The notes under the pieces are model-generated. The model was not told the origin of the DNA and made no database searches. It saw nothing but the letters and a program-made list of their open reading frames with translations. A stretch of DNA of 64,000 nt from positions 248,001 through 312,000 of the forward strand of contig NZ_JBNGOZ010000001.1 of the NCBI RefSeq assembly GCF_050589825.1, given 5' to 3'. The position numbers and the translations under genes are program-made. This DNA is from Carboxylicivirga longa. GTDB taxonomy: Bacteria > Bacteroidota > Bacteroidia > Bacteroidales > Marinilabiliaceae. Shown here in pieces: positions 53,044 through 61,101 of this stretch; positions within the stretch are counted from its first letter, which is position 1; each line of letters begins with the position of its first letter.

Positions 53044-54465
53044 CTAAGTGATTTTAAGGCATACAATGGTGTGTGCATCACGGATAATCAGCATTCCATC
53101 GGCATAAGCCATGGGTCCCCAGGCATCCCGTCCATCCATGATGCGTTGTTTCTTCAAAAGGGTCATTCCTTTGCGCTCAATTTTATATACATACAGTTCA
53201 CCGTCATCCTTAAAGGCAAAAAGGTGTTTGTTGATAAGGAGATAGGGACCCAATCCAAACTTTTCATCCGCGGCAGAAGTCCACAATGGCGTGTGCAAAT
53301 CATCAGGCGAATAGCAAACCAACTTACCTCTGAGTCGTCCACCATCTTTGGGCATTACGCTGATAAGCATGTTGTTATAGAATATCGGCGATTGCTGCTC
53401 GCTTGACAAACCCTTATTGGGCTTGTATTGATCAAGTATCACGGTACTCCACTTACTACCGGACTTATTCACTTCGAGGAGTAAACCACCTGAACCATAC
53501 CCGGCCGTCATGAAAATGCGGTTCTTCGCCACTTGTACGGGCGAGGGCGCCACTACCGATGGTTGCCATTGATTGGTGTGCCATAGCAGGCTGCCCTGGT
53601 TTTCAGCCTCAGCAGATACACCGCAGATACCACCTATGCCCACATACACGTAGGTCTTTACGCCATTTAAAGTCATTGGCATAATGGAGGAGTGCGACAT
53701 TTTGAATGCAGGGGTATTCTCCGTTGTCCACAGTGTTTCCCCGGTTCGGCAGTCCAGTCCGGTCAGCAAGGCTTTCTTGCCGGCCGGTGCCAGTATCAAT
53801 ACCTCCTCATCTACCAGCGGACATTGCCCGGTATACCAGAATGGCACTTCGGTTTCGTATTCTTTCTGCATATCCAGCGACCATAGCAAGTCGCCGCTTT
53901 CCGGATGGCAGCACATCACATGCCCTTCAGGGCCAATGCTAATAATGTAGTCGTCTGCAATGACCGGTATCGACCTGGAAAAGCCGTGGTTTCGTTTGAT
54001 TGGTACGCGGTACCATCTGCGCCATAGCTCTTTACCGGTATTCAAATCAAAGCAGCGCAAGGCATCTGAGTTTAACTGCTCATCGTAATCCAGAAAATAC
54101 AATTTCCCATTGTAGATAACCGGTGAGGCATGGCCTTCGCCCGTCTCTACCCGCCATATTTCAGGATAGTTACCCTCTGTTTCAATAATGCCTTCAGCTG
54201 TTTCGATGATATTCGTATTGGCTGCGCCTCTAAAGCTTGTCCATTTTCCTGTGAGGGAGGAAACTGCCTCCTCATAACGCATGAAAAATTCACCGATCTT
54301 CACATCGTTGGTTGAGCGGGTAAGTCCTTCCGGACGGTTATCCGCGCCCGGAGCCTGTATGCTGAAGTCTGTTTTGGGAGGCATCAGGTGCCATCCAAGA
54401 ATCAGACCTGCATATAGTAATACGGTTGACAGCGTAATGATTGGGATGATCTTGTTTTGCTTCAC
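53044..54465 (-). CDS. Membrane-anchored PQQ-repeat beta-propeller
   Basis: A 473-residue protein with one N-terminal membrane helix (about 7-26) followed by a periplasmic PQQ-like propeller; blades carry NTGKELWRRW, ESGDLLWSLD and RTGETLWTTE turns. It starts 2 bases after the stop of another propeller gene (54468), and the NHL-like gene begins 2 bases after its own stop. Members of this group often annotate as PQQ-binding-like because of the repeat alone; no dehydrogenase active site is seen. It is likely an accessory or docking protein in the same envelope complex. Confidence 0.85.
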   Translation of the reverse strand: MKQNKIIPIITLSTVLLYAGLILGWHLMPPKTDFSIQAPGADNRPEGLTRSTNDVKIGEFFMRYEEAVSSLTGKWTSFRGAANTNIIETAEGIIETEGNYPEIWRVETGEGHASPVIYNGKLYFLDYDEQLNSDALRCFDLNTGKELWRRWYRVPIKRNHGFSRSIPVIADDYIISIGPEGHVMCCHPESGDLLWSLDMQKEYETEVPFWYTGQCPLVDEEVLILAPAGKKALLTGLDCRTGETLWTTENTPAFKMSHSSIMPMTLNGVKTYVYVGIGGICGVSAEAENQGSLLWHTNQWQPSVVAPSPVQVAKNRIFMTAGYGSGGLLLEVNKSGSKWSTVILDQYKPNKGLSSEQQSPIFYNNMLISVMPKDGGRLRGKLVCYSPDDLHTPLWTSAADEKFGLGPYLLINKHLFAFKDDGELYVYKIERKGMTLLKKQRIMDGRDAWGPMAYADGMLIIRDAHTIVCLKIT

Positions 54466-54467
54466 GT

Positions 54468-55667
54468 TTACTTAAGGTTATAGGCCATTAAAGTATCGCC
54501 ATGACGAACGTATAATACTCCATTGTAAATCACAGGGTGCGCCCAGTGCTGAGCCGTACCCATGGTGATATTGAAACGACTCACCACATCCAGCTTTTCC
54601 GGATTTTCTTTGGCCAGCACCATTTCACCCCGATCGGTGTACATATAAAGCATGCCATCGTTATAGATGATGTTACCCATGGCCATTCCTTTGGCTTCGT
54701 ACTTGATTTCTCCTGTATGCCAGTCCACACAAAACCAGTAACGGTTTTTATCGCCTGATCCGTAGGCATAATCACCTACTTTAACCACGGCACCAATGCG
54801 GTTATCTAATTTTTCAGCGAACCAGACTTTTTCTATAGCCTTGCCTCCTCCAGTCAGTTTCAGCATAACAGAACCTTTACCATAGCCACTGGTGCATAAT
54901 AACATGTTATCGCTGTAAATTGGGGTGTTAGCATGAACCGACCAGCGGTTGGTCTGCTCGTAGGACCATAATTTCACACCTGATTTAGCATCAACGCCAA
55001 TGATGTGGTTAGCGGTCATGGTTACTATAATTCCATGCTCCTCAATGTACATGGGTGAACAATAAGCCGACAGGTCGCCTTCGCCGGGTGTTGTCCAGAT
55101 TGTTTTTCCATTTTTCTTGTTTAAAGCAATCAGGTTATTATCCTTACCGCCGGGCGTGGCAATCACCATGTCCTCTACAATCAGCGGGGCTTCATTAATA
55201 CCCCAGGTGATGTTGGATGCTTCATATTCATCCAGGATATTCTTTTTCCAGATCAGGCTCAGGTCTTTTTGTTTGTAGCAGAACAATTCGCCAAGGCCAC
55301 TCATTATGTATAGCCTGCCCTCATTAATTGTAACTGTTCCGCGGGGGCCTACATAGTTTTTAGACCATTCTTTGCCATACGCTACTTTATTTAACAGTTT
55401 TCCTGACAGATCAAGGACGTATAAATAGCCGGTTTCTTCAATCATTCCGGTCAGGTAAATTTTATTGTCATCGATGGCCACTGAAGAGTGTCCTTCTCCA
55501 AGTCCATCGAAGTGCCATTTCAATTCAGGGCCATTGGCAGGCCACTTCTTTAAAAAACCTTTTTCATGGTAGATACCTGTTCGATCGCTACCGCGCCACT
55601 GGATGTTGTTCTGTGCGTTTAACCCCAATGCCATCAGTAATATACATGCGATTAGTCCATATTTCAT
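54468..55667 (-). CDS. Exported PQQ-repeat beta-propeller protein
   Basis: A 399-residue secreted protein with a short signal peptide (LLMALGLNAQN) and seven or eight PQQ-like blades (KNGKTIWTT, KSGVKLWSYE, HTGEIKYEA). It is paralogous to the gene at 37185 near the other end of the operon, sharing the opening WRG, the AHPVI segment and the closing LMAY. It directly follows the terpene-cyclase-like gene by 15 bases. Both paralogues lack a membrane anchor and should be soluble in the periplasm or secreted. Confidence 0.87.
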   Translation of the reverse strand: MKYGLIACILLMALGLNAQNNIQWRGSDRTGIYHEKGFLKKWPANGPELKWHFDGLGEGHSSVAIDDNKIYLTGMIEETGYLYVLDLSGKLLNKVAYGKEWSKNYVGPRGTVTINEGRLYIMSGLGELFCYKQKDLSLIWKKNILDEYEASNITWGINEAPLIVEDMVIATPGGKDNNLIALNKKNGKTIWTTPGEGDLSAYCSPMYIEEHGIIVTMTANHIIGVDAKSGVKLWSYEQTNRWSVHANTPIYSDNMLLCTSGYGKGSVMLKLTGGGKAIEKVWFAEKLDNRIGAVVKVGDYAYGSGDKNRYWFCVDWHTGEIKYEAKGMAMGNIIYNDGMLYMYTDRGEMVLAKENPEKLDVVSRFNITMGTAQHWAHPVIYNGVLYVRHGDTLMAYNLK

Positions 55668-55682
55668 CTGAGTGAGTTTTTG

Positions 55683-57416
55683 TTAGTTAAATCCTGTTTT
55701 TGTCTTTGATAATTTCTGTTTGTAAGCGTTTAATGCATTCAAAACAAAAGTGATGCTATACATATCTTCCGAATACCATAGTCTCGCAAAATAAAGCCCG
55801 ATTGGTTCCGGTTTCAGTATTTCCCCTGATTCATATTTTGAAAATAGAAAGGCGAAAGCATTATTCAGTATGCGCATTTCTACATTGTCTATTGCACTTA
55901 AGGCACTTAATGCTCTGGCGCTAAGGGTTACCTTTGAGCCCACCCCCAAGGCACCGCCCCAGCCGCCATCTGCATTTTGTGCGCTTACAAGGAAAGATGC
56001 CCCTTTGGCAACCATTTCTTTAGCAATCGGATGGTCAAATCCTGAAAGATATTCCACCGATAATGCGGTGCCATAAACGGGCGAGCGTTCATCCTGTGCC
56101 TCCTGATCGCCAAACCAAAGCGGATACCAGCAGCCTTCAGGACTTTGTGCCTTTTTCATCCAGCGCAACATCCGGCTGGCACCATTATCGCATTTCTTTT
56201 TAAGGGCGTCCGGCAGATGGTTGCGCCACAGGCTAAAGGCCAGCAGGGCATGGGCTGTAATGTCCGGGCTGCTTCGGTCGAAGGGCAATTTACCCCAGCC
56301 TTTGCAGAAAGTAGGGATGCCGCCATCTGCATTTTGAAGGGAGAGGAGCCACTCCAGGCCTTTTTCAATTTCCGTACTCAGCTGTCCATTACACAAATCG
56401 TAAAGAGCTACCAGTGCGCCGGAGGTGTCATCGGCATCGGGAGCCGCGCCCGGCAGGTTGGTCCAGCCCCATCCACCTTCTTTAGCACCTGTAAAGGGGT
56501 GCTGATGTTTGAAGGCATTCTGCTTAATTTGATTGGCAAGGTTTTGCGGGTCAGGGATATTTGCCCTCAATGCCCTTACGCTAAGTGAAGTGACCCATGA
56601 CGCCAGATTGGTATCAATCGGCCATGAGCCGTCTTCGCGCACCGTGTCGGTCAGGAAGCCAATGCCTTTTCGCACTGCTTCATGATTGGCGTATCCGGCT
56701 CCACACATACACATGGCCACAAAGCTGGTGAGTGGTGCTGCCTCCAAAAAACCGCCATGTTCCGGCTGAAGCTTGATAAGTACCTTTAGGGAACGCGGTA
56801 TGAAGCTTTCCCGCAGTAGGTTCTTGCTTCCTTTTTTATAGCGAAGGATGCCTACGGCGATTAAGGCCGGTATGGCATAACTCACTACCGGCAGGCGCAG
56901 GAAGCGAAATAGTTTTTGCGGCAGAACAGACAGTTCAAAGGGTAATTGCGGAATGTTTTTCCAGGACGAAATGACTCCGGACAGTGCACACATCACAAGG
57001 ATGGGGGCGGAGAAGGTGAGATCCTTTCCGTAATACTTTAATACCCCTTCGATAATGTGAGCATCGCTGACGCCACCGAAATTATCCTTCAAAAATGCTT
57101 TTGTTGGCTCCGGCGTTTCACCCATGGCACTTAAGGTGGCAAAGCTTAGCAGGGTGGCAGTCATGTTGGAAGGGCTCTCCGGACTATCGCCCCATGAACC
57201 GTTTTCAAGCATTGTTGTTTTTAACCAGGCCACTCCTTTTACAATGTTTGTCTGATATTTATCCTTGCCAGTCATGAAAAGCGCAAATACAGCTACAGAA
57301 GTCGAAATGGCACTTGATGACAGGTAGCCGTTCCACAAACTGCCATCTTTCGGGCGTTTGTTAATCAGCTCTGCGCTTAAGTAATCGATCATCTTATGTA
57401 CTTTTTCTTCCTGCAT
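55683..57416 (-). CDS. Class II terpene-cyclase-like alpha/alpha-toroid protein
   Basis: A 577-residue protein of the squalene-hopene cyclase/oxidosqualene cyclase fold. It carries the protonation motif DADD (D327-A328-D329-D330, followed by T) and several QW-type repeats (GSWGDSPE, GSWPIDTN, GGWGWTNL, GCWYPLWFGD, GGWGGALG). It is shorter than typical squalene-hopene cyclases (about 630), and a hydrophobic stretch near 150-200 may be the membrane-dipping channel. It should protonate and cyclise a polyprenyl chain. The adjacent polyprenyl synthetase is the likely source of the chain, and no squalene synthase is present here, so the substrate may not be squalene. Confidence 0.8.
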   Translation of the reverse strand: MQEEKVHKMIDYLSAELINKRPKDGSLWNGYLSSSAISTSVAVFALFMTGKDKYQTNIVKGVAWLKTTMLENGSWGDSPESPSNMTATLLSFATLSAMGETPEPTKAFLKDNFGGVSDAHIIEGVLKYYGKDLTFSAPILVMCALSGVISSWKNIPQLPFELSVLPQKLFRFLRLPVVSYAIPALIAVGILRYKKGSKNLLRESFIPRSLKVLIKLQPEHGGFLEAAPLTSFVAMCMCGAGYANHEAVRKGIGFLTDTVREDGSWPIDTNLASWVTSLSVRALRANIPDPQNLANQIKQNAFKHQHPFTGAKEGGWGWTNLPGAAPDADDTSGALVALYDLCNGQLSTEIEKGLEWLLSLQNADGGIPTFCKGWGKLPFDRSSPDITAHALLAFSLWRNHLPDALKKKCDNGASRMLRWMKKAQSPEGCWYPLWFGDQEAQDERSPVYGTALSVEYLSGFDHPIAKEMVAKGASFLVSAQNADGGWGGALGVGSKVTLSARALSALSAIDNVEMRILNNAFAFLFSKYESGEILKPEPIGLYFARLWYSEDMYSITFVLNALNAYKQKLSKTKTGFN

Positions 57417-57426
57417 TTTGTCTTTC

Positions 57427-58308
57427 TTAATTAATTGTTAGTGCTGACCCTATGGCCAACAGTCCGTAAAAGCAGTATTCCACATCGCTTTTATCATCCA
57501 GTAGTGTGGCGATAAACCCACCCGATTCAGCCCAATGCGCCTCAATAAATTCCAGTGCCGGGTAGCCGGGCTTTTCGTTGTAGCACTTTAATACATACAG
57601 GGCAGTGGCAGTTGATAACAGATCCGGCACAGGTGCCGAAGCAGCAGCCTTAAACCCGCCCGATGGATCCTGCATCGATTTGAGGTAAGTGATAGCCTTC
57701 TCGTACTTTTGGTTACTTATTTGCCCTAGTACAGATAAGGCCGCTGTTGTGGCATTGGTGGTTGCGCTCAGTCCATCTGAATTATTCATGAAGCCACCTG
57801 CATCATGGCGGTATTGCCCCAGGTCGTCTTCTACTTTTCTTTTCTCCGGAAGCTTATTCCCGGTATCCTCCAACAACGAAACCCAGATAAATTGAGTATA
57901 GGGAGCACATTTGTCCTGATGGGGCACATGTTTAAAATCATTCAATTCTTTTATCTGCTGTTTAGTTCGGTTTTTCAGCCAGGTTAACACCCTACCATTT
58001 TTGTGTAGGTAAAAAATTAGTTCACATCGTTTAAAGGCTGCATAGTGTATCAAATCCAGATCGTCTTCGTGCTGGCGCGACAGATAAGCAGCCATTTTAT
58101 CTGCATCAAGATGTATTCCGAGTACCAGGCATAACATCCATCCAAAGGAAGTATAGTACAAATCCGATTCACGGCTTTTATTCATGAATGAATGATCTTG
58201 CAGCAATTGAGATTGCACAAATGCCGATAAGTGATCAATGGCTTCACCTCCAAGCTGATCCTTTCCTGATTTTAGTGTAGTCAATATGTTAGCTGAAATA
58301 CTCTGCAT
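57427..58308 (-). CDS. Prenyltransferase/terpenoid-cyclase-fold toroid protein
   Basis: A 293-residue alpha/alpha-toroid protein. The end (SGGFKAAASAPVPDLLSTATALYVL, then SGGFI and DVEYCFYGLLAIG) recalls the beta subunit of protein prenyltransferases and half of a terpenoid cyclase. The DxDD motif is missing, and a zinc site (D, C and H) is only partly suggested by the DVEYC segment. It is 1 base from the polyprenyl synthetase gene and 10 bases from the DADD cyclase gene. A role as second cyclase half, prenyl-binding partner or prenyltransferase is possible; none is shown. Confidence 0.7.
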   Translation of the reverse strand: MQSISANILTTLKSGKDQLGGEAIDHLSAFVQSQLLQDHSFMNKSRESDLYYTSFGWMLCLVLGIHLDADKMAAYLSRQHEDDLDLIHYAAFKRCELIFYLHKNGRVLTWLKNRTKQQIKELNDFKHVPHQDKCAPYTQFIWVSLLEDTGNKLPEKRKVEDDLGQYRHDAGGFMNNSDGLSATTNATTAALSVLGQISNQKYEKAITYLKSMQDPSGGFKAAASAPVPDLLSTATALYVLKCYNEKPGYPALEFIEAHWAESGGFIATLLDDKSDVEYCFYGLLAIGSALTIN

Positions 58309-58309
58309 A

Positions 58310-59869
58310 TTATTTTAAAATCCTTCCTGTAACCCTGAAAAGCAGGCGTTTTAGTTCTGTGTTAGTGATTGGGTTCAGGGCTGCCAGTGCTTCTTTGCGA
58401 AAGCAGTCAACCATTGTCTGAACACGTGCAATGGCTCTTTCAAGCATCTGTGCATGATCAGCCGATTTTAAAAATCCTTTCAGATCTTTGGTATGAAGCA
58501 TCGAATGCACAAATAGCTCATCATTGGTATCCTCGCAAATAGCTGCTATTACCGCCGAAGGACGGATGATGAGTGGCTCGTCTGTATCAAAATCCTCAAC
58601 GTCATCTTTTAGCTGGTAAGCAATGCCCAGGGCATGGGAGTAGTGGCTGAGTATCGCGCGCGTTTCTTCATGATCATCGGCACAAAGCGAAGCTGTTAAT
58701 AAGGACACTTCAAAGGCAGGCACCGTCTTATGTTTAAAGATGTCGAGTATATAATCCATGTTTAAAGGCTGCGGATTTTTACTCCATTCAAGCTCCATGC
58801 CTTGTCCTTTGCACAAGGCAATGTGTGCTTCGGCGGCCACCTTTATTAAACCCATCTGCTCGCATTGTGCAAGCAGACGATAGCCTTCGCCAAGGTACAT
58901 ATCGCCCACATTAATGGCCATTGGCACACCATGTGTGGCATTTACGGTTTCTTTGCCGTAACGTATTAAATCTTCATCTTCGATATCATCATGCACCAAT
59001 GATGCCTTGTGGAAGCACTCAATGGCGATGGCTGCACGCTTTACCTTCTCCGGTAATTCGCTTTCTCCGCTAAGCGCCATGTAAGTGGCTGCCAGTAGGT
59101 AAGGACGCCAGCGTTTCCCATCTCCCGCCATCCATTGCCTGGCAATAAGGGATGTTCGGTCATCAAGGGGTGAAAGAACCTTACTCAGGCTTTCGGGCTG
59201 AAACCAGTTTTGGATGGTCGCCTTCAACCGGTCATAATTGAGCAGATTGACTTTTTGTTCTGATTTCATTTCCATGATACGGTACACATAGCTTTCATCA
59301 ACCGTGGTGTCCTTGCATCCTTCCTCATTCAGGGGAATGGCCAACCCGGGCACGGCATTGTTGATCAACAGCGGAAAGGCTTTCTCCAGCGAGTCCAGAC
59401 AACTGACACCAATCACCGCATCCACCACACCACTTTCAACCAGGCCAACTACTGATGTAAAGCCTTCGGCCACCAGACTCATCATGCCCAACTCTTCAGC
59501 GCGTGTTTGTAAATCTGGAATATTACACTGGGTGCACAAGTTGCACAGTAAACCCAGCTCATCAATGTCTGCCTTACACGATGATGAATTACGCAGGCAC
59601 TTAGGAAGCAGCAAAAGGCGTTTTTTATGTGGAATTGAAGCAACCGTATCGAACCATACGGCGTTATGCAGTTCTACCATTATCCAGCCTTTTAGGGTCT
59701 TATCCAGTTGTCTTTCGTCGATCAGCTGCCGTGCCATGTTTGCAAGCGTATCCATCGAAAGGGGGGGCGTCAGGTTTTGCTTATCCACGAATGTCCGGAT
59801 GGTATTTCGCAATAGTTGGCGTGCTTCCCTTGTCGTCGGAACTTCGTATTTAAATTGCGTCTTTTCCAT
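58310..59869 (-). CDS. DUF116-polyprenyl synthetase fusion
   Basis: A 519-residue two-domain protein. Residues about 80-185 match the DUF116 pattern (LLLLPKCLRNSSSC, LCNLCTQCNI, ISVIG-like VIGVSCLDS), with several cysteines that may bind metal. From about residue 240 it is a trans-isoprenyl diphosphate synthase with GDGKRWRP, the first aspartate-rich motif DDIED near 293 and the second DDVED near 421. It should extend allylic diphosphates with isopentenyl diphosphate; chain length cannot be read reliably. Its neighbours are a toroid protein and a radical SAM gene. The fusion to DUF116 is uncommon and suggests that synthesis is tied to a redox- or metal-sensing step. Confidence 0.85.
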   Translation of the reverse strand: MEKTQFKYEVPTTREARQLLRNTIRTFVDKQNLTPPLSMDTLANMARQLIDERQLDKTLKGWIMVELHNAVWFDTVASIPHKKRLLLLPKCLRNSSSCKADIDELGLLCNLCTQCNIPDLQTRAEELGMMSLVAEGFTSVVGLVESGVVDAVIGVSCLDSLEKAFPLLINNAVPGLAIPLNEEGCKDTTVDESYVYRIMEMKSEQKVNLLNYDRLKATIQNWFQPESLSKVLSPLDDRTSLIARQWMAGDGKRWRPYLLAATYMALSGESELPEKVKRAAIAIECFHKASLVHDDIEDEDLIRYGKETVNATHGVPMAINVGDMYLGEGYRLLAQCEQMGLIKVAAEAHIALCKGQGMELEWSKNPQPLNMDYILDIFKHKTVPAFEVSLLTASLCADDHEETRAILSHYSHALGIAYQLKDDVEDFDTDEPLIIRPSAVIAAICEDTNDELFVHSMLHTKDLKGFLKSADHAQMLERAIARVQTMVDCFRKEALAALNPITNTELKRLLFRVTGRILK

Positions 59870-59883
59870 TTTGCCAAGCTCTT

Positions 59884-61101
59884 TTAGCCATAAGCGCCAA
59901 ATCCGAAGAAGTATTTTTTCTTCATGATTTTGTATAATACATTTTCTTCGGGTATCTCACGGCCTTTCTGATCGTGGCCGGCAACCGGTCTCATGTTTCT
60001 GTACTCCTGCAACACAGTTTGTCGCGATGATGAGTCCTGTGCTTTATATTGTTCTGCAAAATCTGCCAGTTTGTGAGGATCTTCCAAAAGGATGCAGCCC
60101 CTTGAATCCTCCACTGTCAAGGCTCTTAATTCTTTTAGAAATGCTGATTCTTCGAATAATGCCCGGAGGTTACTTCCATCTGCATTAATGAAATCGCGAG
60201 CCATTTGGATGGGAGGGCAAAATTCCACTGCGCCGCCGGGTGAAATGTGGTGACTCATGCCGGTGGCAGCCGGGCAGAGTGCATTACCCTGTGCATCCCA
60301 ATAAGTATCGATAAGGAAAAGAGGGGCATCCCGGCGTTGTTTCACGATAAATTTGCGTAAATCAAGAATTTGATCCTCGCTGAGGGCATTGCCGGGGTTG
60401 GGCTTTGCACCTACCGGACGGTAAATATAATACCAAAGGTAGTGCACGCCTTCCTTCGCGAGTAAGTCGATGTATTTTCGGTTTACCAGATCATTATAAT
60501 TGTCCTTGCAAATGCTGGCAGCAGCGCCAAACATTAACCTGGCTCTCTTGCAGGCTCTCACACCCGCAAGTGATTTATCGTACACATCATTACTTCCCCG
60601 GCGTTTTTCACTTTCTTCTTTCAGGCCTTCAATACTGATAAGCGGAGTGATGTTACCCAGCTTCTTCATGCGGTACGCTGTTTCATCGTTGATGAGCATG
60701 CCGTTGGTGAACAGCTGGAAGTAACAGTCGGAATGTTTCTCTATGATTTCGAACAAACCTTTGTATAAGAGAGGTTCACCCCCTAAAATACCAAAGAAGT
60801 AGGAGCCACGTTTTTTGCTTTCTGTAATGATGCCATCCAACTGTACTTTGCTAAGCGATTTTTTGCCTCCTGCCGATACCCAGCAACCACTGCAGGTAAG
60901 GTTACAGCTTTCGGTTACCGAAATCATTACGAAAGCGGGGAAGAAAGGCTCCCCTTTTGCCTGTCGCTTTTCAAAATGCCGCATGTTATTGAGGTTACGC
61001 CAGGCAAAATTGTACAGTATTTTCCAGACAAGCCGGGGCGATACCTCCATCGGCACCCGTAGCATAGTCTTGAAATTGGCTGTATATTCTCTTATTGTCA
61101 T
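59884..61101 (-). CDS. Radical SAM enzyme
   Basis: A 405-residue radical SAM protein with the cluster motif C66-x3-C70-x2-C73 (SCNLTCSGC), GGEP at about 107-110, and a C-terminal cysteine group (LCPAATG, EFCPPIQ, GCILL) resembling a reduced SPASM/auxiliary site. The architecture recalls HpnH-type and other lipid- or peptide-modifying members, but the family is not certain. It overlaps the upstream ferredoxin gene by 1 base (TAATG), so that ferredoxin is a likely electron donor. Given the neighbours, modification of a terpenoid product is a fair hypothesis. Confidence 0.85.
   Translation of the reverse strand: MTIREYTANFKTMLRVPMEVSPRLVWKILYNFAWRNLNNMRHFEKRQAKGEPFFPAFVMISVTESCNLTCSGCWVSAGGKKSLSKVQLDGIITESKKRGSYFFGILGGEPLLYKGLFEIIEKHSDCYFQLFTNGMLINDETAYRMKKLGNITPLISIEGLKEESEKRRGSNDVYDKSLAGVRACKRARLMFGAAASICKDNYNDLVNRKYIDLLAKEGVHYLWYYIYRPVGAKPNPGNALSEDQILDLRKFIVKQRRDAPLFLIDTYWDAQGNALCPAATGMSHHISPGGAVEFCPPIQMARDFINADGSNLRALFEESAFLKELRALTVEDSRGCILLEDPHKLADFAEQYKAQDSSSRQTVLQEYRNMRPVAGHDQKGREIPEENVLYKIMKKKYFFGFGAYG

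Noticed and set aside
37185..55667. True PQQ-dependent dehydrogenases
   Set aside because: The proteins show only the repeat of the propeller fold; no quinoprotein active-site pattern, cytochrome domain or PQQ synthesis gene is visible.
59304..59927. 207-residue plus-strand frame opposite the polyprenyl synthetase gene
   Set aside because: It lies antisense to a gene with clear catalytic motifs and tight operon spacing, and its product has no recognisable features.
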